Part shown: in pieces, positions 1 to 9,828 of the stretch
Layout of the letters: the number at the start of each line of letters is the position of its first letter
Position numbering within the stretch: position 1 is the first letter of the stretch
Assembly: GCA_029260215.1 (NCBI GenBank)
Contig: JAJDDQ010000070.1
Location: forward strand, 86,190 to 150,189
DNA length: 64,000 nt
Reading direction: 5' to 3'
Source of the DNA: Phycisphaerae bacterium
GTDB taxonomy: Bacteria > Planctomycetota > Phycisphaerae > UBA1845
Notes under the pieces: generated by a model
Seen by the model: only the letters and a program-made list of their open reading frames with translations
The model's database searches: none
What the model was told of the DNA's origin: nothing
Translations under genes and position numbers: made by a program

Positions 1-1496
1 ACTTCCTTCGGCTGTCCGGCCAACATGGTGCGCGCGACGGCCATCTGCTGGCGTTTGCCGTTGATGTAGTCGCAATGCGGGCGACCGCGTGCGTGCAGGC
101 GTTTGCGCATTTCAGCCGTCACGTTTTCGAGCGAATCGTCGCCGATGGTGACGTGTTCCCAATTCCGCTCCGGCCTTGCGAATTGCGGATTGGCTTTGAG
201 GAATTCTTCGAGTACCGGATCGTTGAATTTGCCTCGCGCGACGGCCGACGGCAGCAGGCGGGTGGCAGCATTTCCCATGACGCGAATCATGGAATCATCA
301 AAGATGATGTCGGCGTCGTAGATTTGCCCGGTGAAGGGGTTGGCCCGATGAGGCCCCATCGCGAAGGCGCTTCCGGAGACGATCCAGCGGAAGAAGCTGT
401 AGCGCATGTCCTCCGGGTCGATGTCCTTCCATTCGTTCGTATTGGTCTGCTGGCGAACCTGCACAGCATCGACGAACCCGCATTTTTCGAAGGCTTTGTT
501 CCATTCGAGAATGCCGTCGCGGACCGCCCGACGGTGCTGAATCGGGACCGTTTTCTCGATGTAGAAAATGATCGGCTGCTTGGGTTCGCATAGGGCGAGC
601 GACGGATCCTGCTTCACCAGATGCCAGCGATCGATGTAACGATTGAAGATGTCGCGTGCCGCAGCCGGCTTGGACCAGTCGCGATTGACCGTAAGGAAAT
701 AGCCTACACGGTCGTCCGCCTTACGTGGCTTGTAATCGGATTTGGGGAGTTTCCAGAAACTGTAATGGACCAAACGCTTGTCGTACGAACCGGGTGGGCG
801 CGTAGCGCTCATGGCCATCTCGACACCGATCTCGACGTTCAACTCAAACGTCTTCTTCGCAGTCCACTTGCTCAGCGATCGGCTGATGCTGCCCCCCGCG
901 CCAAACGACGTCCACTGAACATCGGCGAAGTTGCTTTTGAGCAAAGGCCCGAGGTCGATGACCGGGTCTCCGCCGGGCGACATGGTCACGATGGGCACGG
1001 CTGTCCGGATGCGATCCGGGTAGGTGCGATCGACGACGTCTTGGATTTCCTTGCGCTTCTCGACCACGTAGCCGCTGTTCGGTTCGATCAGCAACAGTTT
1101 CTTGTCAAGGATTTCCCACTTGACCACACGTTCATCCAGCGGAAAGCCGGTGAACATGCCGCCGCCGGCGATGCTGGTCGAGAGCATGAACTGCTCGCCG
1201 AGGAAGCTGGCCGGTATCTGGCAGAGCAGTTTTTCCGGATCCTTGTTCTTGGCAGACGCTGGATAACTCCACAGCGTGAACAGCCCCTTGGCGGATTCCA
1301 TGTCCTTGGTCACGTCCTTGAACTTCGGGAAGCGGGACTTTTCTTCGTCCGCCTTTTTCTTCCCGCCCATCGCGGGGGGCGCAGCCAGCAACATCGGCAT
1401 GGATGTGAGGCCGTCGTTCGCGACAGGTTCCTCCGCGCGAAGCGGCGTCAATACAGCCAGCATGACGGCGAGTGATGAAATGATACGTGGGGTCAT
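1..1496 (-). CDS. Zinc-dependent metalloprotease of the DUF5117/DUF4953 family, C-terminal part outside the window
   Basis: The reading frame stays open from an ATG at 1496 to the left edge (about 498 codons). It starts with a Sec-type signal peptide (positively charged start, LAVMLAVLTPLRA) and is preceded by AGGAG eight bases upstream. The segment AVRDGILEWNKAFE near residues 320-335, followed by DPEDMRYSFFRW and a GPHRANPFTGQI-like stretch, is the pattern I know from large secreted metalloproteases annotated with DUF5117/DUF4953. In that family a HExxH zinc site follows this region; here it would lie beyond position 1, so catalytic competence cannot be judged. The probable role is periplasmic or extracellular peptide hydrolysis. 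The family call rests on recognition of the conserved block, not on the active site. The gene lies downstream of, and on the same strand as, the carbon-nitrogen hydrolase, 250 bases away. Confidence 0.72.
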   Translation of the reverse strand, partial: MTPRIISSLAVMLAVLTPLRAEEPVANDGLTSMPMLLAAPPAMGGKKKADEEKSRFPKFKDVTKDMESAKGLFTLWSYPASAKNKDPEKLLCQIPASFLGEQFMLSTSIAGGGMFTGFPLDERVVKWEILDKKLLLIEPNSGYVVEKRKEIQDVVDRTYPDRIRTAVPIVTMSPGGDPVIDLGPLLKSNFADVQWTSFGAGGSISRSLSKWTAKKTFELNVEIGVEMAMSATRPPGSYDKRLVHYSFWKLPKSDYKPRKADDRVGYFLTVNRDWSKPAAARDIFNRYIDRWHLVKQDPSLALCEPKQPIIFYIEKTVPIQHRRAVRDGILEWNKAFEKCGFVDAVQVRQQTNTNEWKDIDPEDMRYSFFRWIVSGSAFAMGPHRANPFTGQIYDADIIFDDSMIRVMGNAATRLLPSAVARGKFNDPVLEEFLKANPQFARPERNWEHVTIGDDSLENVTAEMRKRLHARGRPHCDYINGKRQQMAVARTMLAGQPKE

Positions 1497-1639
1497 TGCG
1501 GGTCTCCTGTGCAGTTGCTTCCCATTCAGCCAATTCGGCGATTCGAAACGAGGGCCTCGTTTATCTCATCGCACAAAAACGTGCCCTTCCGGTAGTTTTA
1601 CGTATTATTGTAACCATACCACGCAAATTTGATTGTAAG

Positions 1640-1669
1640 AATCCGTGTGTTCGTGGAACAGCACGGATT
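1640..1669 (-). terminator. Inverted repeat between the hydrolase and metalloprotease genes, possible weak terminator
   Basis: AATCCGTG (1640-1647) is repeated inverted as CACGGATT (1662-1669), giving an 8-bp stem with a 14-base loop. It lies downstream of the hydrolase gene on the minus strand. It is followed on that strand by an AT-rich run rather than a clean U-tract, so termination is only a possibility. Confidence 0.3.
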
Positions 1670-1746
1670 CGTGTCGCACCGAGAACCTTTCCCGGCCTCT
1701 CTTTCACGAGGAGGGGTGAAAAATCCGGTTCGCCGACTCAACGGCC

Positions 1747-2565
1747 CTATGCAAGCCAATCTGCGTAAAGCTGCGGACGACGATCGGGCAGAAACAATCG
1801 TCTCGCCGGGCTGTCTTGCGTCGCATCAAGGGCGACCTCGGCATGGAGCACGTGGTCCTCTCCCCGGGGCGCGCGGGCGATCATCGCACCGTCCGGGCCA
1901 CACACGAACGATTCGCCCGCGAAAGTCAGACGTTCCTCCCGCCCGACGCGGTTGCACAGGCCGACGAAATACCCGCTCTGGAAAGCAGCCACACGCAGCT
2001 CAGCCTCGTACATACCGTCCGGCCACTCGTCAACGGCGCCGGCTTGGGGGACGAGCACGAGGTCTGCTCCGCCGACGGCCAACGCACGCATGTATTCCGG
2101 GAAGTGGCGATCGTAACAGATGGCTACGCCGATGTTTCCGGCAGCCGTCTGGAAAACCGGAGCGCCGAAATCACCGGGTGCGTAGAACCCCCGTTCGTGA
2201 AAGCCGGGGGAATCCGTGATGTGGACCATGCGCGTCTTGCCCAGCAGCGTGCCGTCGGCATCGATCACCGGAGACGTGTCGTAGCAACGGTCGCCGTCGC
2301 GCTCGAACAGATTGAACACAACGACCACGCTCAATTCTCGTGCGATCGCACACAAAGCGTCCGTCGTCGGTCCGGGAATCGTTTCAGCCAACTCCGCCAC
2401 GCTCCCGCAGGCCGGTGTTTGCGGGTGGAACGGTTCAAACGCCAACTCGGCGAAACAGACGCACTCCGCTCCGGCTGCCGCGGCTGTTCTGATTGCGTTC
2501 AACCCCCGTTGCGTGTTCTCCTCGCGGTTTTTCGCAGCGTGTTGTTGGATCAGGGCAAGATGCAA
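1747..2565 (-). CDS. Carbon-nitrogen hydrolase (nitrilase superfamily amidase)
   Basis: A 272-residue single-domain cytoplasmic amidase of the nitrilase superfamily, which hydrolyses non-peptide C-N bonds through a Glu-Lys-Cys triad. All three residues are visible: Glu40 in CFAELAFEP, Lys110 in LLGKTRMVH and Cys150 in GVAICYDRHFPE. The length and the HITDSPGFHERGFYAPGD stretch resemble N-carbamoylputrescine amidase (AguB) and beta-ureidopropionase branches, but the substrate cannot be settled from sequence. The start is a TTG at 2565, accepted because GGGAGG sits six bases upstream and no ATG gives a complete N-terminal strand. There is no polyamine gene next to it to support the AguB reading. 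Confidence 0.85.
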   Translation of the reverse strand: MHLALIQQHAAKNREENTQRGLNAIRTAAAAGAECVCFAELAFEPFHPQTPACGSVAELAETIPGPTTDALCAIARELSVVVVFNLFERDGDRCYDTSPVIDADGTLLGKTRMVHITDSPGFHERGFYAPGDFGAPVFQTAAGNIGVAICYDRHFPEYMRALAVGGADLVLVPQAGAVDEWPDGMYEAELRVAAFQSGYFVGLCNRVGREERLTFAGESFVCGPDGAMIARAPRGEDHVLHAEVALDATQDSPARRLFLPDRRPQLYADWLA

Positions 2566-2821
2566 GAGAGGCCTCCCTATCGTGGCGTCGCGTTACCGGG
2601 CGAAAAGCGTCTTTTCCCAGGCGATATTACCGGAAGAAAACGCCTTGATTGACAATTGACTCGCCGATTTTACAGCGATACCGTTACAATGGCGAGCGCG
2701 ATGCGACGCCACGATTCTCCTCTGGTTGCTGGATTGGCGGGCCGGTTTGGGGGAAGCGTTGGGGGAGTCGCGTGTTGGTCCGCACAAATTCTTCAAGGTT
2801 TTCCCAGATGGTGTATCCATG

Positions 2822-5800
2822 ATGCGACACTTGCGTTGGTCGATTGTCTTCTGCCTGCCGCTTTTCTGTTCGTGTACCGATGGCGAATTCGCTGATTTCC
2901 TGCGCAGCGTTCCGGCGGAGTTTCTTAGACCGGCCCCGGACGCGCCGCCGCTGGTGGTTCAGGACAGGCCCGAGGACACTGTGCGACCAACACCCGATCG
3001 AGCGGCCACCGTTGGTGTGCGCGTTGTCAATCTTTCGATGCAGGACGCCACGGTCACCGTGCGCATGCAATTGGCTGACAACACGGTGCGGAACACGCTG
3101 ATCGAAGCAAAACGCGGGGCGACGCCTCTGGTGATAGGCCCGGATTTCACAGACATGATCGAAATCTTCGGTCGTCGGGCTGACGGCTCGCTGGTCGGCG
3201 ATCGCACGCTTCGCTTCGGGCAGCAGTTTTCGGACGACACGACCGTTGATTACATCGTAACACCCGTCATCGCTCCGCCAGCCGACCAGCCCGTTCCCGA
3301 TCCCGAGCCGGAGCCTGAACCCGATCCCGAACCCGACGACAATGGTGATGATGATGGGGAGGACGATGAAGTCGTCATCGGCTTCTTCCCGGACTGCAAC
3401 CAGAACGGCACGCACGATCTCGACGACATCAACCTCGGCAACAGTATCGATTGCAACGGCAACGGCATCCCCGATGAGTGCGAGGGTGAGATTGACGGCG
3501 GTACCTGCTGCTTCGCGATCGATATCGATCAAACGGTAGGCCCGAACAATCCGGAAACCGGCGCCGGCGAGATTGACGTGCCCGGCGGATTCGATTGCTA
3601 CACGTTTGAAGGCCAAAGCGGCCAGGAAATTGTGTTCGACGCCCTATTTTCGTCGCCGCAATCCGAGAGTTTTTGCGCAACAGAGTCGTTGCGTTTCGAC
3701 TGGGGTTGTACAGGGCCTAACGACGAAGTTGTGTTTGGTCCGATTCCGTTCAATGTCTTCGGCGATCCAAGGGCCACTCTGCCCGCAAGTGGGACGTACA
3801 CAATTCTGGTCGACGCGACGACGATTACCACGGGCACGTACTCATTCCGACTTCGTCCGCCGCCCGAGGATCCGCCCGACCCGACCATACAGATGTTCGC
3901 CATCAGTCTCGGCGATGTGGTCAGCCCTGGCGTGCCGTCGGAGGGGGCCGGTATGATCGAGTCTCCCGGTTCACTGGATATCTACAATTTCAGCATTTCC
4001 GGGGAAGGGGATGTCGTTTACTTCGACGTTCGCGCCGGTAACTTCGGTTTGCGTTGGACCTGCACCGACGCACTGGCGATGAACGTGTTCAGCAATCAAA
4101 CGCTCGATGCCAACAACGATCCGGGCGCGTTTCTACTGATACCCGGCGAATACACCTGCACGGTTTCATCGCCTTTCGGCGGCACGGGCACGTACCAGCT
4201 TGCGATTCTTCCGAACCCCGCACCGCAGACGTTCGCCATCAATTTCGACGAGCCGGTGTCCGTTGACGTACCGGATGCGGGTGCGGGGCAGATTGGTGCC
4301 GTCGGTGAAGTCGATATTTACACGTTCGACACCGCCGTTGACGACTCCGACGTCTACTTCGATGTTGACCAAATGTTCAACGGGCTGAGGTGGCGATGCA
4401 CCGACGCGGGATCGGTTGTGTTGTTCGAGCAACCGATGAATTTCGACCCCGGATTCGTCACGATCCCTCAGGCCGGCACCGTCATGTGCGAGGTATTCAG
4501 CCCCGGCGGTCTAACGGGCTTGCAATACGGCTTCGAGGTGATATCGCCCGTCGCGCCAATGTTTTTCGAAGGCATCCCGTTCGACACATCGATCAGCGGC
4601 ACGATCGATAACCCGTTTGCCGAACACCGTTACGCGCTCACGTCATCGCCGACGTCGGTCTACTTCAACGCGCTCGACGGTTCCGGATTCGACCTCGAAT
4701 GGGAATTGCAGGATAGCAGCGGGGGGACCGTGTTCGGGCCTGAGCCGATCGATCCGTCCTTCGATCCGGGTGTGATAGGCCTGGACGGCAACTACACGCT
4801 CATTATCACCACACCGTTCGGCCAGCTGGGCAACTACGAATTCAAGGTCACCATCGTGCCGGAACCGTTCCTCGCGCTCCTCGCACTCGATACGGTCGTC
4901 GACGCCACCTACGATCAGCCGGGCCAGGAGCAGGTGTTCTTCTTCACCCCGCCCGCAAGCGGCGACGTATTCTTCGATGCCATCTCAACCGAATCGTCTG
5001 GGCTGACCTGGGAATGCCTGTCCGTGCAGGGGGTCCCCGTTTTTGGGGAGCGCGAATTCGATCCGTTCGACGATCCCGGGCGTTTCGCCGTCGCGCCCGG
5101 TGTTGATTACGGTATTATCATAAGAACGGTCGCCGGTGATTTGGACAATTACCAGTTTCAGGTTCTGTCCGAAATGCCTGTGCAAACAACCGCGATCAAC
5201 ATCGGCGATCCACCGATCCAGGACACTTTGGACAATCCGCTCGACGAGCGTCTGTACACATTCACCGTCGATGCGGACACGCGCGTGTTTTTCGACGGTC
5301 TGACGTCAGCGTCGTTCGCGTTGCGCTGGAGTTGCACGGGTGACACGCAAGGCCAGATTTTTGGGAATTTCAATCTCACTTCCGATCCGGGCGAGTTTCT
5401 GCTCCCAGCCGATAACTACACCATTCGCATCGACACGACTTCCGACGCGACGGGATTCTATTCGTTCCAGGTTCGCGGGCCGCTGCTCACCGAAGAGACG
5501 CTCGACATCAATATCGGAGATACAGTCAGCATGGATCAGCCGTCAGCCGGCGCGGGACAGCTTGGGCAGTTCGGTGCGATGGACGTGTTCCGCTTCACCG
5601 CCAATCCGGGAACCGTCGTCTACTTCGACACCATCACAGCCTCCAGTTTCAACGTCCGGTGGAAATGCACCGCCGACGCAAATGGGCAGACGATTTTCTC
5701 TGAACGCTCGATGTTGTCATCCGACCCGGGCCAGCGCACGTTGGCGGCTGGGGGTGGGTATACGATTAGTGTGGTCAGCCGGACGGACGCACCAACCACT

Positions 5801-6193
5801 TACGAGTTTGAAACCCGCGTGAGCACCGATCGCTGTGAGGACAAGCGGTGTGCGTTTGAAGGAACGGTCGCGTTCGACACGACCCACGCAACGAACGACG
5901 GCCCCGGCGACTGCCCGGTTACCAACGACATCTGGTACGAATACGTCGCAGCCTGCACAGGCCCGATCACCATCGACACCTGCGGCAGCGACTACGACAC
6001 GCAATTGGCTGTGTACGAGGGGTGCGACTGCCCGCCCTCGGAACTGGTCGGTTGCAACGACAACACTTGCGGCAGCCAATCGAGCGTGACCGTCTCTGCC
6101 ACTGCGGGAACCTGCTACACCATCCGCGTGGGCGGCGTGGGGGCTGGCGGCGCAGGAACGCTGACAATCGCCGGATGCTTCGAAGAACAATAA
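2822..6193 (+). CDS. Large secreted lipoprotein with tandem PPC-like beta-sandwich repeats and a DCNxNG calcium-binding motif
   Basis: About 1123 residues. The N-terminus (MRHLRWSIVFCLPLFCSC) is a lipoprotein-like signal with a cysteine at the expected cleavage point, so surface anchoring is likely; the lipobox is not canonical. A Pro/Glu/Asp-rich linker (about residues 156-184) leads to DCNQNGTHDLDD and DCNGNGIPDEC, motifs of the thrombospondin-3/EF-hand type common in planctomycete exported proteins. From about 227 to 1000 there are at least seven degenerate copies of a roughly 100-residue beta domain (pattern VYFD..LRW.CTD....DPG....G.YT), resembling bacterial pre-peptidase C-terminal domains. 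The last 120 residues (NDIWYEYVAACTG, CGSDYDTQLAVYEGC) match a module in the giant protein at 54353-60820. No catalytic motif is seen, so an adhesive or structural role is inferred. The adjacent ATG at 2819 is an equally possible start. Confidence 0.75.
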   Translation: MRHLRWSIVFCLPLFCSCTDGEFADFLRSVPAEFLRPAPDAPPLVVQDRPEDTVRPTPDRAATVGVRVVNLSMQDATVTVRMQLADNTVRNTLIEAKRGATPLVIGPDFTDMIEIFGRRADGSLVGDRTLRFGQQFSDDTTVDYIVTPVIAPPADQPVPDPEPEPEPDPEPDDNGDDDGEDDEVVIGFFPDCNQNGTHDLDDINLGNSIDCNGNGIPDECEGEIDGGTCCFAIDIDQTVGPNNPETGAGEIDVPGGFDCYTFEGQSGQEIVFDALFSSPQSESFCATESLRFDWGCTGPNDEVVFGPIPFNVFGDPRATLPASGTYTILVDATTITTGTYSFRLRPPPEDPPDPTIQMFAISLGDVVSPGVPSEGAGMIESPGSLDIYNFSISGEGDVVYFDVRAGNFGLRWTCTDALAMNVFSNQTLDANNDPGAFLLIPGEYTCTVSSPFGGTGTYQLAILPNPAPQTFAINFDEPVSVDVPDAGAGQIGAVGEVDIYTFDTAVDDSDVYFDVDQMFNGLRWRCTDAGSVVLFEQPMNFDPGFVTIPQAGTVMCEVFSPGGLTGLQYGFEVISPVAPMFFEGIPFDTSISGTIDNPFAEHRYALTSSPTSVYFNALDGSGFDLEWELQDSSGGTVFGPEPIDPSFDPGVIGLDGNYTLIITTPFGQLGNYEFKVTIVPEPFLALLALDTVVDATYDQPGQEQVFFFTPPASGDVFFDAISTESSGLTWECLSVQGVPVFGEREFDPFDDPGRFAVAPGVDYGIIIRTVAGDLDNYQFQVLSEMPVQTTAINIGDPPIQDTLDNPLDERLYTFTVDADTRVFFDGLTSASFALRWSCTGDTQGQIFGNFNLTSDPGEFLLPADNYTIRIDTTSDATGFYSFQVRGPLLTEETLDINIGDTVSMDQPSAGAGQLGQFGAMDVFRFTANPGTVVYFDTITASSFNVRWKCTADANGQTIFSERSMLSSDPGQRTLAAGGGYTISVVSRTDAPTTYEFETRVSTDRCEDKRCAFEGTVAFDTTHATNDGPGDCPVTNDIWYEYVAACTGPITIDTCGSDYDTQLAVYEGCDCPPSELVGCNDNTCGSQSSVTVSATAGTCYTIRVGGVGAGGAGTLTIAGCFEEQ

Positions 6194-6211
6194 GCGCAGG
6201 GCAAATTCAGG

Positions 6212-7537
6212 TCAGTGTCCGCGTCGGTCGTCACTTCGAGGGGGGGCGAATTGTTCCTCTTCGGTCGATCCGTGCAGGGCGTTGATTTCGCACGTACCCC
6301 CCGTAATGACGTCGCTGACCGCGTCGAAGTATCCCGTTCCGACAAACTTTTGATGCGTCGTTGCGGCGTAATCGTTCTCTCGGGAATGCTCGAATTCACG
6401 GGCTTGCAGTTGGGCGTAGGCGGTCATGCCCTGATCCTTGTAGCCGAGCGCCAATTCGAACATGCTCAGATTCAACGCATGAAAACCGGCTAACGTAATG
6501 AACTGAAACTTATAGCCCATCGCACCCAGTTCGCGTTGAAATTTCGCGATGGTTGCGTCGTCGAGTTGGCCTTTCCAGTTGAAAGATGGCGAGCAGTTGT
6601 ACGCGAGCATCTTGCCCGGGAACTGCTTATGCATCGCCTCCGCGAAACGCTTGGCTTCGCCAAGGTCGGGGTGCGCAGTCTCGCACCAGATAAGGTCTGC
6701 GTAGGGTGCGTAGGCCAACCCACGCGCGATGGCGGCATCCAGCCCGCCCTTGAATTCGTGGAATCCCTCAGCCGTGCGCTCGCCGGTGACGAACGGTTTG
6801 TCGCGCTCGTCCGCGTCGCTGGTCAGAAGCTTGGCTGCGTTGGCGTCGGTGCGGGCGATGAGAATCGTCGGCACGCCCAATACGTCCGCCGCCAATCGCG
6901 CTGCCACAAGTTTTTCAATGAAGTGTCCGGTATGCACGACGACTTTGCCGCCCATGTGCCCGCACTTCTTGGCCGACGAAAGCTGATCCTCAAAGTGGAC
7001 GCCGGCCGCCCCGGCCTCGATCAGCCATTGCATCAATTCGAACGCGTTCAGGTTTCCGCCGAATCCCGCTTCAGCGTCGGCCACTATCGGTGCATGCCAA
7101 TACGTGCCGCTGTCGTTCTTGCAGACGCTCTCGACCTGATCCGCACGGGTCAGCGCGTTGTTGATACGGCGCACGACGTTGGGCACACTGTCGCTGGGAT
7201 ACAGACTCATGTCCGGATACATCCGGCCCGCAAGGTTCGCGTCGGCCGCCACCTGCCATCCGCTGAGGTAGATCGCTTTCAGACCGGCCTGCACCTGCTG
7301 AACAGCCTGGTTGCCGGTCAGCGCCCCCAACGCATGCACGAAATCTTCGGTACCCAGCAGTTGCCATAACCGCTCAGCCGCCAAGCGTGCCAGCGTATGC
7401 TCGACGAGCACGCTGCCGCGCAGACGCATCACATCCTCGACCGAATACGGTCGCGTGATTCCCTTCCATCGCTCGTTGGTCGTCCATTCATCTTGCAGGT
7501 TCTTCGCGACTTGCTCGCGGTTGCCGTTCAGGTACAT
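6212..7537 (-). CDS. aceA: Isocitrate lyase
   Basis: A 441-residue isocitrate lyase, the first enzyme of the glyoxylate shunt (isocitrate to glyoxylate plus succinate). The catalytic KKCGHMGGK motif is intact with Cys192, and the metal/substrate segment DAEAGFGG is at 154-161. Length and spacing match class I bacterial enzymes. The ATG at 7537 has a strong AGGAGGAG six bases upstream. Malate synthase lies 19 bases upstream on the same strand, so the two form an aceB-aceA operon that lets the cell grow on acetyl-CoA. This fits other acetyl-CoA-producing systems in the window, including the microcompartment, but a direct link is inference. Confidence 0.97.
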   Translation of the reverse strand: MYLNGNREQVAKNLQDEWTTNERWKGITRPYSVEDVMRLRGSVLVEHTLARLAAERLWQLLGTEDFVHALGALTGNQAVQQVQAGLKAIYLSGWQVAADANLAGRMYPDMSLYPSDSVPNVVRRINNALTRADQVESVCKNDSGTYWHAPIVADAEAGFGGNLNAFELMQWLIEAGAAGVHFEDQLSSAKKCGHMGGKVVVHTGHFIEKLVAARLAADVLGVPTILIARTDANAAKLLTSDADERDKPFVTGERTAEGFHEFKGGLDAAIARGLAYAPYADLIWCETAHPDLGEAKRFAEAMHKQFPGKMLAYNCSPSFNWKGQLDDATIAKFQRELGAMGYKFQFITLAGFHALNLSMFELALGYKDQGMTAYAQLQAREFEHSRENDYAATTHQKFVGTGYFDAVSDVITGGTCEINALHGSTEEEQFAPPRSDDRRGH

Positions 7538-7556
7538 CGACTTCTCCTCCTGTCTT

Positions 7557-9155
7557 TCAGTCCAACAATTCGTAACCCGGCAGGGTCATGAATTCGACGA
7601 GTTCGTCGGCTGTGCTCATGCGATCGAACAGCGAAACCGCCTCGGTGAATCGGCCGTCATCGAAGCGTTCCGCACCCAACTCGTCGCGAATGATGTCCAA
7701 TTCTTCGCTCAACAACGATCGAAAGAGTGCGTCGGTCACGCTTCGCCCGTCGTCGAGCACGCCGTTGTCGTGGTGAATCCACTGCCAGATTTGCGATCTC
7801 GAAATCTCAGCCGTGGCTGCGTCTTCCATCAGATTGTAAAGAGGCACGCAACCGTTCCCGCGAAGCCACGCTTCCATGTACCGCACGCCGACGTTGATGT
7901 TCGTACGCAGGCCGGACTCCGTGATCGTGCCCGTGGTCGGTGCCACAAGATCGGAGGCCGTCACCTGCACATCGTCGCGCAGGCGATCGAGCTGGTTCGG
8001 CCCGGACATTTTCGCATCGAAAACGCCCATCGCGATAGGTACCAGGCCCGGATGGGCGACCCACGTACCGTCGTGCCCGTCGTCCGCTTCACGCTGTTTG
8101 TCCGCGAGCACTTTGGCGATGGCAGCCTCATGCGCCTGCGGGTCGGACTTGATTGGAATTTGAGCAGCCATGCCGCCCATCGCGTGGGCACCGCGCTTGT
8201 GGCAGATGCGGATGACGTTTTGTGCGTAGGCCCTCATAAAGGGCACGGTCATCGTGACCTGTGACCGGTCCGGCAAAACGCATGCCGCCTTCGTCCTGAA
8301 TTTCTTGATGAAACTGAAAATGTAATCCCATCGCCCGCAATTCAGACCGGCGGAGTGGTCGCGCAGCTCGTAAAGGATTTCCTCAGCCTCGAACGACGCG
8401 AGAATGTGCTCGATGAGCACGGTGGCTTTGATGCTCTTTTGCGGGATGTCGAGCGCATCCTGAGCCGCGTTGAAAACATCGTTCCAAAGACGCGCTTCGA
8501 GATGGTTTTCGAGTTTGGGTAGATAAAAGTAAGGCCCCGATCCGCGTTCGAGCAGTGTGTGCGCGTTGTGGTAGAAGTAGAGGGCGAAGTCGAACAGGCT
8601 GCCCGAGACGGGTTCACCGTCAACGAGTATATGCCGCTCCGGCAGATGCCATCCACGTGGGCGCACCAGCAACGTAGCCGTGGCATCGCCCAGGGCGTAT
8701 TTTTTGCCTTGCGGGGATTCAAAGGTAATGGTGCGGTTGGCTGCGTCGCGCAGATTCTCCTGCCCCTCGATTATGTTCTGCCATGTCGGGGCGTTGGAAT
8801 CCTCGAAGTCAGCCATGAAGCACTTGGCACCGGAGTTGAGCGCGTTGATGACCATTTTGCGATCGGTAGGTCCGGTAATCTCGACGCGACGATCCTGAAG
8901 GTCCGTCGGCACCGGCGCAATGTGCCAGTCGCTTTCTCGGACGCATTGGGTCTGACTGAGAAAATCAGGACTGCCCCCCGCGTCAAGCTCCTGCTGCCGC
9001 ACGATGCGCGCGTTAAGCAGCTCGATACGCCGGGGATTAAACTCGCGATGCAGATGCGCTACGAAGTCCAAAGCACCGGACGTCAAAATGTCCGAATTCG
9101 GTTTCGCAGCCTGCACATCAATTCGGACGCTCTGTTTTTCGTGTTGTGTTGGCAC
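7557..9155 (-). CDS. aceB: Malate synthase A
   Basis: A 532-residue malate synthase that condenses glyoxylate with acetyl-CoA to malate, completing the glyoxylate shunt with the downstream aceA. The length is typical of isoform A. Visible signature blocks are [15 protein letters not shown] at about 113-127, RPRGWH at 165-170 with the catalytic arginine, and [15 protein letters not shown] with the catalytic Asp277 region. The start is a GTG at 9155; an ATG a few bases upstream is out of frame. It is the first gene of the aceBA pair. No regulator (IclR type) is adjacent, so control is not evident from the window. Confidence 0.96.
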   Translation of the reverse strand: MPTQHEKQSVRIDVQAAKPNSDILTSGALDFVAHLHREFNPRRIELLNARIVRQQELDAGGSPDFLSQTQCVRESDWHIAPVPTDLQDRRVEITGPTDRKMVINALNSGAKCFMADFEDSNAPTWQNIIEGQENLRDAANRTITFESPQGKKYALGDATATLLVRPRGWHLPERHILVDGEPVSGSLFDFALYFYHNAHTLLERGSGPYFYLPKLENHLEARLWNDVFNAAQDALDIPQKSIKATVLIEHILASFEAEEILYELRDHSAGLNCGRWDYIFSFIKKFRTKAACVLPDRSQVTMTVPFMRAYAQNVIRICHKRGAHAMGGMAAQIPIKSDPQAHEAAIAKVLADKQREADDGHDGTWVAHPGLVPIAMGVFDAKMSGPNQLDRLRDDVQVTASDLVAPTTGTITESGLRTNINVGVRYMEAWLRGNGCVPLYNLMEDAATAEISRSQIWQWIHHDNGVLDDGRSVTDALFRSLLSEELDIIRDELGAERFDDGRFTEAVSLFDRMSTADELVEFMTLPGYELLD

Positions 9156-9585
9156 GCTGATTCATTCGACAAATTCTGCGAGCGGGATTCGCTCAGGCGT
9201 GGGTAACGACTCTGTTTGCAGGGTTTTCGGGCCTTGGCGGACCGCGCGACGTGCCCGAGCTTCCCGGTACTGAGAAACGAACCGGCATACGAAATGAAGT
9301 CGCTATTGAACGGTCCGGTTAATAGTTGGGATGGCGACAACTGACTTGCATCAGCCGCCGCCATCCCGAGGGGAAAAGCGTACCGTCGAGTATAAGTCCT
9401 AGCTCGCCAACAGCAACACCATATTCGGAGAATCGACCAAGCCCGGCAATCCGGGAAGGTACGTGATTTGCCCGGTAGAAACCCTATCGGGTTAATGCCC
9501 TGCGCCTCAATATCGTTACATTTGCCCCAAAGCTGTTCCGGGCCTGATCGGAGTGGTTTTCGGTGTTGGGTCGATCGAGGTGAAT
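9156..9585. other. Intergenic stretch between aceB and tRNA-Met
   Basis: No convincing gene or RNA is seen in these 430 bases. The region should contain the promoter of the leftward aceBA operon and the trailer of the tRNA, but I could not pick out a clear -35/-10 pair. Confidence 0.5.
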
Positions 9586-9659
9586 TAGCGGCGACTGGAT
9601 TCGAACCAGTGACCTGCGGGCTATGAATCCGCTGCTCTAACCAACTGAGCTACGCCGCC
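9586..9659 (-). tRNA. tRNA-Met(CAU)
   Basis: The minus strand folds into a full 74-base cloverleaf. It has a 7-bp acceptor stem (first pair G-U), the D arm GCTCAGTTGGTTAGAGC, the anticodon loop TTCATAG with CAU, and the T arm ACTGG-TTCGAAT-CCAGT. The CCA end is not encoded. A31-C39 closes the anticodon stem as a mismatch. The shape is that of an elongator tRNA-Met. A lysidine-modified tRNA-Ile(CAU) cannot be fully excluded from the anticodon alone, and the initiator is unlikely because the anticodon stem lacks three GC pairs next to the loop. Confidence 0.93.
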
Positions 9660-9730
9660 GTGAACACGTCGGGAACAATATGCCCGAACCAGCCGTTTCG
9701 TCAACACCTTGTGCCCGTGCAGCCAAACAA

Positions 9731-9765
9731 AATCGACCTGCCCGAGCGTGTCGGGCAGGTCGATT
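9731..9765 (-). terminator. Rho-independent terminator of the PEP-CTERM gene
   Basis: A perfect 15-bp stem (9731-9745 with 9751-9765) encloses a five-base loop. On the minus strand it is followed by TTTTGTTTGG, a U-rich tail. It lies 64 bases beyond the stop of the leftward PEP-CTERM gene, as expected for an intrinsic terminator, and also insulates the tRNA downstream. Confidence 0.8.
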
Positions 9766-9828
9766 TGGAATCTTTGCTGTTTGAAACTTCGTCGCTTAAT
9801 CGTGTCGAAGCGCGTCGGATGCAGCCGA

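Noticed and set aside
621..1475. Plus-strand open frame of 284 codons at the left end
   Set aside because: It lies opposite the metalloprotease gene, which has a signal peptide, a ribosome binding site and family motifs on the minus strand.
9586..9659. Integration site at the tRNA gene
   Set aside because: No integrase or repeated tRNA 3' end was found in the flanks.
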